Source: Euglena gracilis | Taxonomy: Eukaryota > Euglenida > Euglenophyceae > Euglenales | NCBI GenBank assembly: GCA_039621445.1 | Contig: CP154956.1 | Location: 64,062,257 to 64,126,256, forward strand | Length of the DNA stretch: 64,000 nt | Reading direction: 5' to 3' | Shown: piece by piece, positions 1-10,625 of the stretch | How positions within the stretch are numbered: position 1 is the stretch's first letter | Layout of the letters: every line of letters begins with the position of its first letter | The notes under the pieces: model-generated | Told to the model about the DNA's origin: nothing | The model's database searches: none | The model's input: the letters and a program-made list of their open reading frames with translations, nothing else | Position numbers and translations under genes: made by a program

Positions 1-600
1 CTTCCTGTGGGACGAAAAACATCGGCAGGTCAAGGGTCCGACCCCCTCTGCGTTGGGAGGGGGGGGGGTCAGACCCACTTCCCACTCCTCCAGGCTTCCC
101 ATATATACCAACCCCCCCTCCATTATGCAATGAATGCTCTGGCAAGCGAAGAAGTTTTCGACAACTAGAATCCCAGTGTACAGTGTAAGCACCCTCAGTT
201 TTCTTGTAAGAAAGTACTGAAAAATGCACCCCCATTCAACGAACATTATGGGGGTTATAGTCCAAACAGAGGCTGTTTGTTGGACCAGGGTGTTTGTTGG
301 ACACGGGGGGGATAATAATACACTCTTTTTCGACATTTCTTCGGAGAGGGGAAAGACCCCAACCTACAAGAAAACAATTTTTGTCTGATCAAAATTCGCC
401 ACCATTTTTGCCCCAATATTTGCAAAACATTTTGCATTTCAAATTTAATCCCCAATGGACCAGAAAAAAATAAATAAATAAATTCAAAGCTGGAGCGAAA
501 TATCGCTGGGGTGGTGACCAGGGTGCTTAGCCCAAACCCATTGCCCGCCTTTGTATCACCCACCAAAGCAGTAAACCAAAGAAAAATCAGAAGTTTCAAG
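1..600. other. No gene recognised; left edge
   Basis: This stretch holds G-runs, a short duplicated phrase (GTGTTTGTTGGAC near 280-300) and AT-rich sequence. It should be the intron after CSP41-like exon 4; the next exon is not visible. Confidence 0.3.
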
Positions 601-611
601 TGAGGCGGCAC

Positions 612-676
612 CTTCATTGGGAACTTGTCTCCAGGGATGTACATGCCGCCGGAGCTGACATACGTGTAGAATGCCC
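612..676 (-). CDS. CSP41-like exon 4 (SSxGxY motif)
   Basis: The acceptor CCTTTCCCAG follows a long pyrimidine run; the donor is GTGCCG. Phase 1 in, phase 0 out. The peptide AFYTYVSSGGMYIPGDKFPM carries the strand plus Ser-Ser...Tyr segment typical of SDR-fold CSP41 proteins (VFVSSAGxY). It lies 2.7 kb from exon 3. Confidence 0.65.
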
Positions 677-3600
677 CTGGGAAAGGGGGGGGGGGGGCAT
701 TGGATTCAACTCCATGGAATGCAGGGCCAAGCAGGATGCCGTTCCATCCATTTCAAATGAGCTGCAAGAGAATTCATTTATCTCCCTCCAGCCACATCAG
801 CATGAACCGGAAGCGTTCGAGGGCTGACGAGATGCAAATGAGAAACAGAAGAGAAAGCCATAAGCGTAAATGGCACTTCAAAAACCTGGCTGATCACTTG
901 GAAGAAAACTAACTAAACTCTCTTTTGGCGGCACTGAAAATGAAGCAAAGATGAGGAACCTTAACGCCTTCAGCCAGTGTTTGGCCCCTGAGGCTGATAA
1001 AAAAGGTTCGATAAAAAGACGCGAGAGGGCCAACCAGGCGGGGGGGTCGTATGAACCCCTGACCTCTGACTGGGGGGTCGTTGGGGAAGGGGGCAGGGGG
1101 GCACTGTGATGACCTGCGTTTCTAACCAACTCGGATCTGTTGTACAAACACCTCGTTCTTTGTGGACTTTGTGGCCGCTGTGTGTCCACTGTCTTCCCGT
1201 ACGGGGGAAAAAATTGGTGCCAAGCCTGAAAACGGCCTGGAAAATTGGCAGGTTTTTTGCAAGATGACTGGAAAAGGGGTGATTTTCAAAATTTTGAGGC
1301 ACAATTTTCAAAAAAAAAAAGGGCCGGAAAAAATTGGCAGGATTTCTGTATGCCAATTTTTTTCCCAATTTTTTCCCAATCAATTTTTTCGGCCTCCAAT
1401 CCCCCCCCCGTATCAGAAGTCCCCATTGTTAAACCCCCAAAAAACCAAACTTAATTTGGAACACTTGTGGAATTGCGCAAACCATTTGACTTGTTCCTTT
1501 GCGCAATTGTACAAAAGAACCGCTCAGGGAATACACCAATGTTCATGGGGAGGGGGTCCACCATCATTGGAATCAGGAGGGAATGCCAGAGTTTAATACT
1601 GGACTGGAATTCCTCCTGTATCCTTTGTCCCCTTCATCTACGAGAGTTTGCAGCGTTCTCTAAAAGTCCATTTCAACTGGAAAAAAAAACCTCTCCTTTC
1701 GTCCACCAAGGCACCACTTCGAGACCCGGGGGGGGGGACAGTGACAGATTGTTTGCTTTTGGGGTGCAAAAAATGAGCTAAAAATGGTCACATATGGCAC
1801 AAAGTGGGGCCCCCTCACCCAGGGTGGGGGTGGGTGAGGGGGGGGTGAGGCGGGGTGAGGGGGGGGGTGAGGGGGGGGGTGAGGGGGGGTTGAGGGGGGG
1901 GGGGGTGGGGGGGGGGGGGTGAGGGGGGGGTGAGGGGGGTGAGGGGGGGGTGGGGTGGGTGAGGGGTGGGGTGAGGGGTGGGTGAGGGGGGGTGAGGGGG
2001 GTGAGGGTTGGGGGGTGAGGGTTGGGGGGTGAGGGTTGGGGGGTGAGGGTGAGGTATTGGGTGGTGCACATATGGCACAAAGTGGGGCCCCAATACCTAG
2101 GGTATGGGGGGGTATGGGGGGGTATGGGGGGAAGGGTTTGGAGATGTTGTTGATGAGGTTTATGGCCCCTGAGCTCTCGAACAGTTTCAAACGTCGCGCG
2201 ATTCGGCCACAAAAACGATCGGTAGACAAGGATGAGGTTTATTTTTTTGCCGGGGGGGTCCGGGGGGGGGGGGGCGGGGGCCCCCCCCGGGCAATGGAAC
2301 AGGTTCATACGACGCGCGGGTTGACCACAGAGTGCGATTTGGCCACAAAAAAGACCGGTAGACAAGGTTGACGTTTTTTTTTGCCAGGGGGGTCCGGGGG
2401 GCGGGAGCCTCCCCTCCCCCCGGGCACTTGAACAGTTGAATATGTTCCGCGATTTGCCCAGAAAATGATCGATCAGAAGAAATAACACCCATATTTCCGG
2501 GACCATGGTGGGTGAGGGGGGGGTGAGCGGGGGGTGAGGGGTGGGGTGAGGGGTGGGGTGAGGGGTGGGTGAGGGGTGGGTGAGGGGTGAGGGGTGAGGG
2601 GTGGGTGAGGGGTGGGTGAGGGGTGGGTGAGGGGTGGGTGAGGGTGAGGGGTGGGTGAGGGGGCCCCACCTTGTGCCATGACTCAAAATGGTATAAAAAA
2701 ATGGTCCAGAATAGGGTGGGCCAGGGCTTCAAAAAAAAACGATTTTTTTTGCATATTGGCACCTTGGGGGGGGGAATTCATTTATTTATTTTATTTTTTA
2801 ATCCCTGGTTGACCCCCAGTTGGACCCAGTTCCAGCCGGGGGGGTCCCCGGGGTGCAGCCAGCAGCGTTTTTCCACTAGACCCCCCAGGTTTCACCCCCG
2901 CAAAATCATGCAAGTGCACATCAGAGCCATGCGTTAGGTGCCTCATTGACCAAGGGGGGTTCCAGATCCGGTCCACACCCTCGCACGGAAGCTCTTTGTG
3001 CAAACGAACACAACTTTCTTCTTCCGGACATTCATCAAAAAAAAATGTGCCCATCGACTTCGACGTTTTCGATCCTGTTCAAACCCTGAAACCCTGGACC
3101 GGCCCTCGGCCAGCCCTTTGGCCCAAAGAGGAAGTCCCCGAATATAAAAATAAAACTTCCCAGTCCCCTGAGGACCCTGAAATACCCCCCAATATGCTGG
3201 GGGTTGCAGCAACCTCTGGTAATCAACCATCAACCCCCCCCCAAAAACCTCTGATCTTTGGATAACATGAGGTTAAGCCAATGGGGGAACAATCCGGAAC
3301 CTTCTTTATAAAAAAAAAGTGAAAAGAAGCGGGAAGCGTGGCGCTATTTAACATACTTCCATTTTCCCTGGAACCAAAAAGTACGTCCAGGCGAGGGTGA
3401 GACGTACCGCACGAGGCAGCAAGGTCCGCCACTTCCTTCTGGCAGACATTCTGGTTGTCGAACACGTAGTCGTACGCCCGGCACAGGTGGCCCGGGGGGC
3501 AGGTGGCGCTCTGCAGGCCCCCTGGCTGGAGGCACACCACCGGCGCTCCGGGAATCGCACGGGTCCCCACGCGTGATTGCACAAACCGTTTGGAGGTTGG

Positions 3601-4456
3601 AAAAGCACCCACCTGACGATTCACGGTCTGCTCCCTTGGCAAGGAACTGTACTTCACGGGTGATCTTCAACACTCCGTTGACCAGCCACTTCCGGGCTCC
3701 TCGCACAGATGACAACCGCCAGTGTCTGACGGCTGCGGCAGAAGGGACAGCGGATGCTGCAATGGCGTGGCAGGGAGAGATCGGCGTAAGTGACTTCGAC
3801 GCCTGCGGCGGCGAGCTGCGCATATTCCGAGAAAGGCACTTTCGCACTGATGTCCTTGCCCCCGTTGTCGTTGATCAGCTGCAACCAAAATCAGGTGATG
3901 GCACGGTGCAAATGCATGCCATCAACGCCTTGGCAGTGTGCGTCACAGAATCCAGTAAATTAGCTCCCCCGCTCATCCAAACAGGGTTGTCCTCAAGTTT
4001 TAAAGGTCCTTGAGGAAAATCGGCCGTCCCGGTCTCGCATTCATTTTCCTAAAAAATAATACAGACGTATGAATAAATAGAAAAGCATCAAATAAAACTT
4101 TACCAAAAAGCCTGGGTAACACTCACCTCTCCGGCAGTTCTTCCTCGACGGAACAAGCTTCTTCGTGCTGCAAAGATCGCAATGCTTCAACTCCCAAACA
4201 TTTTGGTGGGACGGATGTGTTCACAAGTGGCCAAAATGACCAAACCTGCAATGGAGGAGGGAGCACACACCTGCACCTCCAATCCCTTGGCACGCAGGGC
4301 AAGAGCCAGATGCAGCCCAATCTCCCCGTGGCCGCCCCCCTTGTTGTTCACCACCAAAGCAAAAGCGTGGCGGCGGCCACCAGCTTTCTGCCCACTTGTA
4401 GGGGCAATTGCAACCCTGTCCCTGTGAGACGGCATCAGATCAACTGTGTCCAGGCC
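612..4456 (-). CDS. CSP41-like NAD(P)-fold protein, partial gene of at least four exons
   Basis: Four minus-strand exons (4456-4271, 3878 to about 3777, 3525-3408, 676-612) read as one protein resembling chloroplast stem-loop binding protein CSP41 of plants and green algae. These are atypical SDR/epimerase-fold proteins that bind plastid RNA and ribosomes. Seen in order: a first beta strand and glycine loop (HAFALVVNNKGGGHGEIG), a second strand (GLEVQ), a segment like the family's 'PPFxRFSEIVxxGGK' (VPFSEYAQLAAAGVEV), the 'FDVVxDNNGK' equivalent (YDYVFDNQNVC), and the 'VFVSSAGxY' equivalent (FYTYVSSGGMY). Exon 3 ends in phase 1 and exon 4 starts in phase 1; the exon 1/2 join is phase 0. The exon 2 3' border and its join to exon 3 are not resolved. 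The C-terminal half should lie left of the window. Before the first strand are about 49 residues that could belong to a transit peptide; the start codon is not located. The plastid role is inferred from the family. Confidence 0.72.
1823..2055. repeat. G-rich minisatellite, GGGTGAGG type
   Basis: About 230 bp of near-uninterrupted G with the word GGGTGAGG repeated at 8-14 bp spacing. It ends in a hinge shared with the next block (CATATGGCACAAAGTGGGGCCCC, written here only by its start at about 1793 and 2070). It lies in the 2.7-kb intron between CSP41-like exons 3 and 4. The long proline-rich minus-strand frames over it are artefacts. Confidence 0.9.
2505..2665. repeat. Second G-rich minisatellite, GGGTGAGGGGT type
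   Basis: About 15 units of GGTGAGGGGTG-like sequence in the same orientation as the first block. The segment between them (2100-2470) repeats the phrase 'cgatcggtagacaagg...' twice, at about 2216 and 2350, so the whole intron looks built by local duplication. Confidence 0.9.
3408..3525 (-). CDS. CSP41-like exon 3 (YDYVFDN motif)
   Basis: The exon is flanked by acceptor TGCCTCCAG and donor GTACGT. It has 39 codons plus one base (phase 1). It contains AYDYVFDNQNVCQKEVADL, matching the family's FDVVxDNNGKxLDxxxP block. It is locally GC-rich compared with the surrounding repeats. Confidence 0.65.
3777..3878 (-). CDS. CSP41-like exon 2, 3' border approximate
   Basis: It starts after the acceptor GGTTGCAG in phase 0, so it joins exon 1 without a frame change. 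The peptide runs from LINDNGGKDISAKVPFSEY to about GVEVTYAD and follows the family's region between strand 2 and the DNNGK motif. The frame stays open past the stated end and no convincing GT donor was found, so the border is a guess based on where homology fades. Confidence 0.55.
4271..4456 (-). CDS. CSP41-like exon 1 seen (nucleotide-binding loop)
   Basis: The exon is preceded on the minus strand by a pyrimidine-rich acceptor ending TCACAG and followed by the donor GTGTGTGC. It has 62 codons, phase 0 at both ends. It encodes a basic leader-like stretch, then a hydrophobic strand and the glycine-rich loop NNKGGGHGEIG, which corresponds to the family's NTNSGGHAVIG region. An open reading frame continues upstream to an ATG at 4519, so this could also be a longer first exon. 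Confidence 0.65.
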
Positions 4457-5395
4457 CTGTGAGGGGGAATCTTGGGTTGTAAATGTCAGAAAGACAGTTG
4501 CCAGAATGTGTTCCATCACGCAGAATGGGAAGCCCCTTTGTTGATTGGCATTGTATTTATGTTTGGCAATGTGTTTATGTTTGAGATGTGTGTGGATCGC
4601 AATCTGGGATGCAATTTTTCAGGGTTTTTGACTTTGTTTGGCGTTTTTGTGTTAATTTGTGTTTTTTGTTGTTGTTTTGTGTCCCGTTTTTTTGAGGACC
4701 CACACTGTGTTCCCCCCTGCCAAATGCAGGTAGCTTTGGTTTAGGTCTGGAGTTGCTGAGAATTATCTCTTCAGAATCAGATTGAAGCTAACCACCGGGG
4801 GAAATGGATTGTCCGAAACCCCCGGGGGCAGGGTCGGGTTCAGGGTCCCCTCCGGCTTTATATTTGGATATATTTATATTTATATAGAACACTCCCGGCT
4901 TTATATTTGGACGGGATTCCAAGACCCCTAGAGGGGGCTTTATAATTGGGGGGGGGGGCTTTAAACTTGGGGGGGATCAAACCTTTTGGGGTGGCCTCTA
5001 TGACCTTCGACGGTCTTCAATTGGGCCAAATACCAAATTATGCAAAAAATAAAAGGTCCAGAAAAGCATAGACAGCTGGTTTATGCTCTTGGTTGCATTT
5101 TGAATCATTGGATTATAGTTTCTTTCTTTCCATAGCAATTGTATTTGAACATTATACCGGAGAGAAAGTTTTTGACCGCATAATCTCGCATGATTTTTGA
5201 GGTCAAAAGTTGACACCAAAAGCGCTTCACCAGGCTCCGCCAGGTATTCTTTTTTTTTTGGAAGTTCGAGACTTGGACAATATGGGCTCTTTCTTAATCC
5301 GACCTATGTATCAAAGTTAAGTTATCCACATGGGTGATTTCTCTTTGTTTCCTTGGCTCATTGTTAGTGCAGAGGAGAGGGATATTTTTATTATT

Positions 5396-5659
5396 TACCC
5401 CCCCCCTAGTCGTATGACCGGGTTCCTGCAACCTGTGACCGGGGGGGGGGTGGTCATAACACCCCCATAACCTGCAACCTGTGACCGGGGGGTGGTCGTA
5501 AATGAGGTGGCGGTCATAGGTAAGGTGGTGTTAAATTTTTCGCAACCTGCAACCTGTGACCGGGGGGGGGGGGTGGTCATAACACCCCCATGACCTGCAA
5601 CCTGTGACCGGGGGGTGGTCGTAAATGAAGGGTGGTCGTACGACTAGGGGGGGGGGGTA
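5396..5659. mobile_element. TA-flanked poly-C/poly-G MITE-like element
   Basis: TA, then nine C, then TAGTCGTATGACC at the left. The right end is its inverse (GGTCGTACGACTA, eleven G, TA). The interior is three to four copies of a unit built around CCTGCAACCTGTGACCGG. It encodes no protein. Confidence 0.75.
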
Positions 5660-5799
5660 GGTCAAAGTCAGACTTGGCGCCTCCCCCCATCCTGGAAGTT
5701 CAAGGTGGTGAGGGCTGCAGACCCCCCCCCAGAATTGGGATGGGGTGGTGCAACATAACCCCACCTCCCCCTTCAAAAGCCCAAAATCAGGGCGCTCCA

Positions 5800-6022
5800 T
5801 AAGGCCAAAGGGACAGCCAATGGCTGATCTGGGGGTCGAAGAGGGTCAAAAATTAAACCGTCGCAAATGACATTTCTTGACCTTTTGGATGGATGGGCGA
5901 TGGTGTAAGGATGCTAGAACCCCCCCCCCCTAAATCGACCCGTTTTTGCCAAAGCATGGCCATGTTTTTGGACTATTTTCCCTGTGGATTTTCATTGAAT
6001 GTGTTGTGAAGTGATTTTTTTT
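5800..6022 (+). mobile_element. Degenerate hAT-like MITE remnant
   Basis: The body matches the CAGGGCGGTCC family: 'gatgggcgatgg', then 'tcgacccgtttttgccaaa', then 'ttcattgaatgtg'. The termini are lost. Confidence 0.55.
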
Positions 6023-6666
6023 GCTTTCGAACCACCCAAAGGGCAAAGGGCAAAAATATCGCATTTCCCATCGCATTATCCATACTTGCTTAGTATTTTG
6101 CCTATTTTGGTGACTTTTTAATCTTTGCCATTTTTTTTAACTTTTTTCACCCCCCCCCCTGCACCGACCAGCTGCCTGGTCAGGGGGGAGGAACCCGGTT
6201 GGTGGGCAAAGGGGGGGGGGGTTCTTCATGTTTGATTTTTTTGTCTTTTCCAAAGCTGAATTTTTTGGAGGAAATTACTTCTTTTTTTAGTTTATTCACG
6301 AGATTTTTTTTTCCTCCTGCTGAACACCAACATTGAAAGTCATTCTTGTTCAACATGTGAGAGTCGCAATGGAATTTCCAAAGTTGGAGGGCGGAGGGAT
6401 CCAGCCAGCCAGCAACAAAAATGCAAAAAGAAAACCTGGAAATATTGCCAAACACAAAAAAACCGCAAAAAAAATCGCGCATGTTTCCCCCACCTGCATT
6501 TTGGGCACTGCAAAGTGTCCCCAAGTTCAATTTTTTTGAAAAATTGCTTTCTTTTCAAAAAATATTTTTCTCAAAAAGGTGGCATTATTTGAATCAAATT
6601 GAAAAATGATTCCAAATGTGCTGATCACCACGTGTAAAACCTCCACAGCAACTTTGTATGCATTTC

Positions 6667-7545
6667 TCAAGACCTGCTGCATTCAACCAGCATCCCGGTG
6701 AGGGGCTCCAACACCGCTGGGCGGCTCCTTGTCAGCAGCCGGACACAAAATACAATGGCACTGAGTCCTCCGGCAAGGAATGCCAATCCGGTCATCTGCA
6801 ACAAAGCATGGAGCATGGGATGCTCAAGTCCATGAATAGTTTGGGAAAGTATTGACTCAAGAGTCGCACGTTTTGAAGGGAAAACTGCAGAAAACTGATA
6901 AAAAAAATGTGGGAAGGCCTACCCTCCCCCCCCCCCTATTTGCCCCCCCCCTAATTGGTTAATCGGGGGTCCCGTTGGACCGTCCATTAGCCAATTAGGG
7001 GGGGGGTCAGGCTTATTGGCCATTGGCCGGGGTAACCCCCCCTAATTGTCCCCCCCCCCTAATTGGCTAATTGGGGGTCCGCAGGAGCCCGGCCATTAGC
7101 CAAGTAGGGGGGGGGGAGGGTAGTGGGGGAGCAGGACCTAAACCCTGGAGGGTTTAGGTCCTGCTCCCCATATCAAACCCTGGGGTGGGAATCGGCCCAC
7201 CAACCAGGACGGGAGTGGGGGGGGGGGTCGCATCCACGATGCAGGGGTGGGGGGGTTTGACCCCCCCCACCCGGCTGTTTGGCCGATTCCCGTTCTGCCC
7301 TGGTGAGGCCCAATCAAGACTGTTTTGCGTTTTCTGCAGCAAAATACCTGAGGAACAATGCCTTGACTCAGCTCCCTTCTTTCTGCAGAGTGGGCAAATT
7401 CTGGAGTCACAACAGCAGTGTTGGAGCCTGCAAGGCTCCTGAATGGACCAAGAGGGGGGAAAACAGCAGCAGAATGAACGCGGCTAGCGGTTGGCACAGA
7501 GGAATAGGCAGCCACATCCTCAGTGGTCGATTTCAGAGAGGCCAT
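6667..7545 (-). CDS. Two-exon gene for a small single-span membrane protein
   Basis: Exon 1 runs from ATG at 7545 to 7348 (66 codons, phase 0, donor CAG/GTATTT). Exon 2 runs from 6795 (acceptor TTTGTTGCAG) to a TGA at 6669-6667. Together they give 108 residues: a Ser/Ala/Val-rich N-terminal part with an acidic start (MASLKSTTEDVAAY), then one hydrophobic stretch (TGLAFLAGGLSAIVFCV) followed by basic residues (RLLTRSRP). One membrane span about 30 residues from the C-terminus is likely; the N-terminal part could be an organelle-targeting peptide. I do not recognise the family. The 552-bp intron contains a complete TA-flanked MITE (6920-7122). Both splice sites and the frame agree, so this is likely a real gene, but an unseen middle exon cannot be excluded. 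Confidence 0.5.
6920..7122. mobile_element. TA-flanked poly-C/poly-G MITE-like element in an intron
   Basis: TA, then CCCTCCCCCCCCCCCTATTTG at the left and the inverse of CCCTCCCCCCCCCTACTTGG at the right, then TA. The interior has repeated TAATTGG/CCAATTA words next to C and G runs. Confidence 0.75.
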
Positions 7546-8099
7546 TCTGAATGGGAATTGGTGAAAGTCTTGGGAGAACGGGTGTGCCGTTGGCCGAAGG
7601 GCTGTTCACCAGGGCTGTTTGGGAATCCTGGGTGGTGGGTACCAGGGGTGGGTGGGGGTCGACCACCACTCATTCCCATCCTGGCTTCACGCCCGAACCG
7701 GCGTTCAAGGCATCACGGCCAATTTCGCCCTAAATACCCATTTTTTGAACATTTTTGAGCATTTTTGACCTCCTTTGGAATTTAGGAACTGTCCACCCAA
7801 AAAATTCAACCATTTTCACCCTTGTGGTTCGTCTGGGGCCATTTTCTACCACTTTAGAGCACACGGGACAGTAGTTGTACCTTTCTCTTTTGTTTGGGCA
7901 TTCAGACCATTATTTGGGTGAAAATGCTTCAAGATGACCATGAAACTCACCCAAATTGAACCAAATTGGTTGAAATTTGCCAAGGAATTCCAAAACTGCC
8001 AATATGAACAAAAAAATGCAAAACGTCCCAAATGCAACCTCAAAATGCATCCTCCATCAACGATAAACATGACCTTAAAAACGTGTTCAGCCCGCCAAA

Positions 8100-8285
8100 T
8101 GCCTGCCCTGAAATTCGTGGTCATGAACACGTTTTCAATGAGGGCATTTGTGGCAATGACACGTTTTCAGTGAAGGCATCCGGGTTCAGGCACGTTTTCA
8201 ATGAGGGCATTTGTGTCAATGACACGTTTTCAGTGAAGGCATCCGGGTTCAGGCACGTTTTCAGTGAGGGCATCTGTGGCAACCC
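8100..8285 (+). repeat. Tandem repeat, about 31 bp, AAAACGTG motif
   Basis: About five to six units of the pattern 'cacgttttcaatgagggcatttgtggcaatga' with alternating variants (about 31 bp). The same array recurs at 9205-9358, 12745-12857, 13590-13670 and 14612-14660, always near the ends of the inverted-repeat arms. Confidence 0.8.
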
Positions 8286-9204
8286 TGAGTAAAAAGCAAA
8301 AAACACTATCATGAAAAATCGGCGTGTGGTTGCGAGGCCGGGTGGTCCTCAACGAGTGAGGCGGGTCGGGGGCACTCTACAACACAACAGAAGGCTAGGT
8401 TGCCTTGGTGCACAACGAAACAGAGTGGCGGACATCACGGCACACGACACGCTTTACACAAAGAAACCGTGTTTGGGCCGATTTCGAGACTTTAAAAGTC
8501 TTAAATCTTCGCCCAAAACACGGTTTCAAACAAGAACAGTGTTTTGGGCCAAGGTTTTAGGGGGGGCCAGGGGCGACCGCGGCGCCTTCGGCGTCGCGGT
8601 CCCCGCCCCTGGGCTCCCCCTAAGTCTTGGCCCGAACACAGTTTCTTGACACAAAAGAGCCATACTTTGGCTCTTTTGCCAAATCTTGGCAATGAAAATG
8701 ATATGCCAATCACAGACAACTTTGTTCACAGACAACTTTGTTTGTTTGGCGTCACAGACAACTTTGTTCAGCTCCACACAATTTGGATTTTTGGGAATGG
8801 CAACACCACAAAAACCACATTTCTCGTGTTTTATTGGCAGTCGGGACACAGCACGAGGCACAGGGGGTTGGTCAGGGGACCACACACTGTTCGATGACGC
8901 TCGCCTCATCGAACAACAGGCTGGGTTCCAGCTCCCATCCCGTCCAGGCAACAAAGAAAGCATCCAGCTCAGGATAAGAGGCTTGCCGATGTTGACACAG
9001 TTTGGCGAACTCCAAACAGTTGGCAACAGCAGCAAGCTCTGCACCTACGGAGCCGGACTTTTTCTTTGTGTTGCCCTGTGCCAGCAAGGTGCCATGAAGG
9101 GGGTCCGTCCTAGGGGGAGGTGGCAAAAGACCATTCACAAAGTTTGCCGTGCGTTTGGCCATATTGGCAGGGCTGCGGAAAAAAAGAAAAAAAGAAAAAA
9201 AAGG

Positions 9205-9358
9205 GGGGGGTGACACGTTTTCAGTGAGGGCATTTGTGGCAATGACACGTTTTCAGTGAAGGCATCCGGGTTCAGGCACGTTTTCAGTGAGGGCATTTGT
9301 GTCAATGACACGTTTTCAGTGAAGGCATCCGGGTTCAGGCACGTTTTCAGTGAGGGCG
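9205..9358 (+). repeat. Tandem repeat array, AAAACGTG motif, second copy
   Basis: Five units of the same 31-bp pattern, next to an A/G-rich run (9180-9207). It occupies the position of a subterminal array in arm 1. Confidence 0.8.
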
Positions 9359-9466
9359 CCGTTTTTTTGGGTCCGAATTTCACAAATTGGCGTTTTTGAC
9401 CCCTTGCGTGAATCATGACCACGAATTTCAGGGCAGGCATTTGGCGGGCTCTGAAAACGTTTTTAA

Positions 9467-9579
9467 ACAAATTGTGGCTGAGCCCAGATTTCAGCCTGAA
9501 AACGTGTTCAGGGGCCCCCTTCGGGGGCCCCTGGCTGAACACGTTTTCAGGCTGAAATCTGGGCTCAGCCACAATTTGT
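9467..9579. repeat. 113-bp near-perfect palindrome
   Basis: Starts ACAAATTGTGGCTGAGCC and ends with its exact inverse. About 45 bp of each arm pair perfectly; the centre is a second small hairpin around GGGGGCCCCTTCGGGGGCCCC-type sequence with a 3-bp asymmetry (CCA). A close copy is at 12516-12630. Confidence 0.95.
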
Positions 9580-9714
9580 GTATAGAAAGGAGATTGCTGA
9601 GGTTCACCACCGAAAGGATGTGGCTAACCTCATTTTCCTGTGAGTCACATGGTTGGCCGACGGCTGGCCAACGGCTGGCCGACGGCGTGATTCCCTTTTT
9701 GTTGTTCTTTTGAG

Positions 9715-10165
9715 TGGCAAATGCCTAATTTCGGGTGTAAAATACTGAAATTTGAGTGGTAATCGTTAATTTGGTGTGCCAGTGAATATTTTTGAGTGGC
9801 GAATTCCTAATTAATAAAGATGCCCAACTTTGAGGGGCAAATACCTAATTTGTTGGCCAATTCCTAACTTTGAGTGACAAATGCCTAATTTGGGAAACAA
9901 ATTCCTAATTTTTGGGGGGGGCAAATGCCGATCTTCGGCTGTGATATCCTATTTTTGGAAGGGATATGCCTAAGTTTAGGTGTAAACTTCAAATTTTGCA
10001 TGGCAAATGCCTAATTTTGGGTGGCAAATGCCCAATTGAGTGGCCAATGGTCGATTTTGTGTGCCAGTTCTGTTTTGAGTGGCACGTCTCCTATTTTTGA
10101 GTGACATGCTCTAATGGCGTACAAAATCCCAATTTTTGAGTGGTAAAACCCTGATGTCGGATGAC
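9715..10165 (+). repeat. Degenerate tandem repeat with AAATGCCTAATTT word
   Basis: Roughly twenty diverged units of about 22-25 bp built around 'gagtggcaaatgcctaatttt'. The same unit fills the interior of the TA-flanked element at 58871-59516. Related words (GATGCCTAATTTG) occur at 21590-21770 and 23980-24165. Confidence 0.75.
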
Positions 10166-10404
10166 CAATGTTTTTGGGCAATTTTTTTTTGGTTTACTTT
10201 GAACTTCTTTTGTTGTTCTCCCCCAACTGTTCAAGGCCCCAAAACCACAAAATCCCTCATTTTACCAAGAGTTTTTGGGTGTATTTTAGCATAAGAAACC
10301 ATTGGTATTCCTTCTTTTTGTTTCCTTTGTATATGAAGGCCAAAACCATCGAAATTTTTTTTGATAGGAGGGGCGAGGTCGTGGGGTGGGCCGACCCTAG
10401 GGGG

Positions 10405-10625
10405 TGGGCCGGGTCACGGGGGGGTCACGGGGGGGGTCACGGGGGGGGTCACGGGGGGGAGATGGCCTCCTCTTCAATGTTTCCGGCTTCCGCGACATTT
10501 GAAAAAAAAATACTGAAAGCAGTTGTGATTGAAGCACGTGCATTTGCGGACCCCAAAATCGGGGGGTGTTCAAATCCGGGTCACGGGGGGGTCACGGGGG
10601 GGGTCACGGGGGGGGGGTCACGGGG
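10405..10625 (+). repeat. GTCACGGGGGG short tandem repeats in a palindromic setting
   Basis: Two blocks of GGTCACGGGGGG units (10410-10460 and 10575-10625) bracket a unique 110-bp segment and are themselves flanked by inverted copies of GGGCCGACCCTAGGG. Confidence 0.7.

Larger units (their letters stand above)
8310..9579. repeat. Arm 1 of a large imperfect inverted repeat
   Basis: Its reverse complement recurs at about 12516-13570. It carries, from the outside in, a CGGCGTGTGG...CTTTACAC segment, a decayed copy of the 12887-13417 frame, tandem AAAACGTG repeats, and a 113-bp palindrome. It differs from arm 2 by indels: a 51-bp piece of the open frame is absent here, and an extra GC-rich hairpin lies near 8540-8640. 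Confidence 0.85.

Noticed and set aside
1660-2762. Long proline/histidine-rich minus-strand frames
   Set aside because: They are translations of GGGTGAGG minisatellites; all three minus frames stay open for the same reason.
3880-4190. Two extra minus-strand exons in the CSP41-like gene (peptides HEEACSVEEELPER and ENECETGTADFP...)
   Set aside because: Splice-like borders exist, but exon 1 joins exon 2 directly in phase and the joined peptide matches the family better without them. They could be alternative exons.
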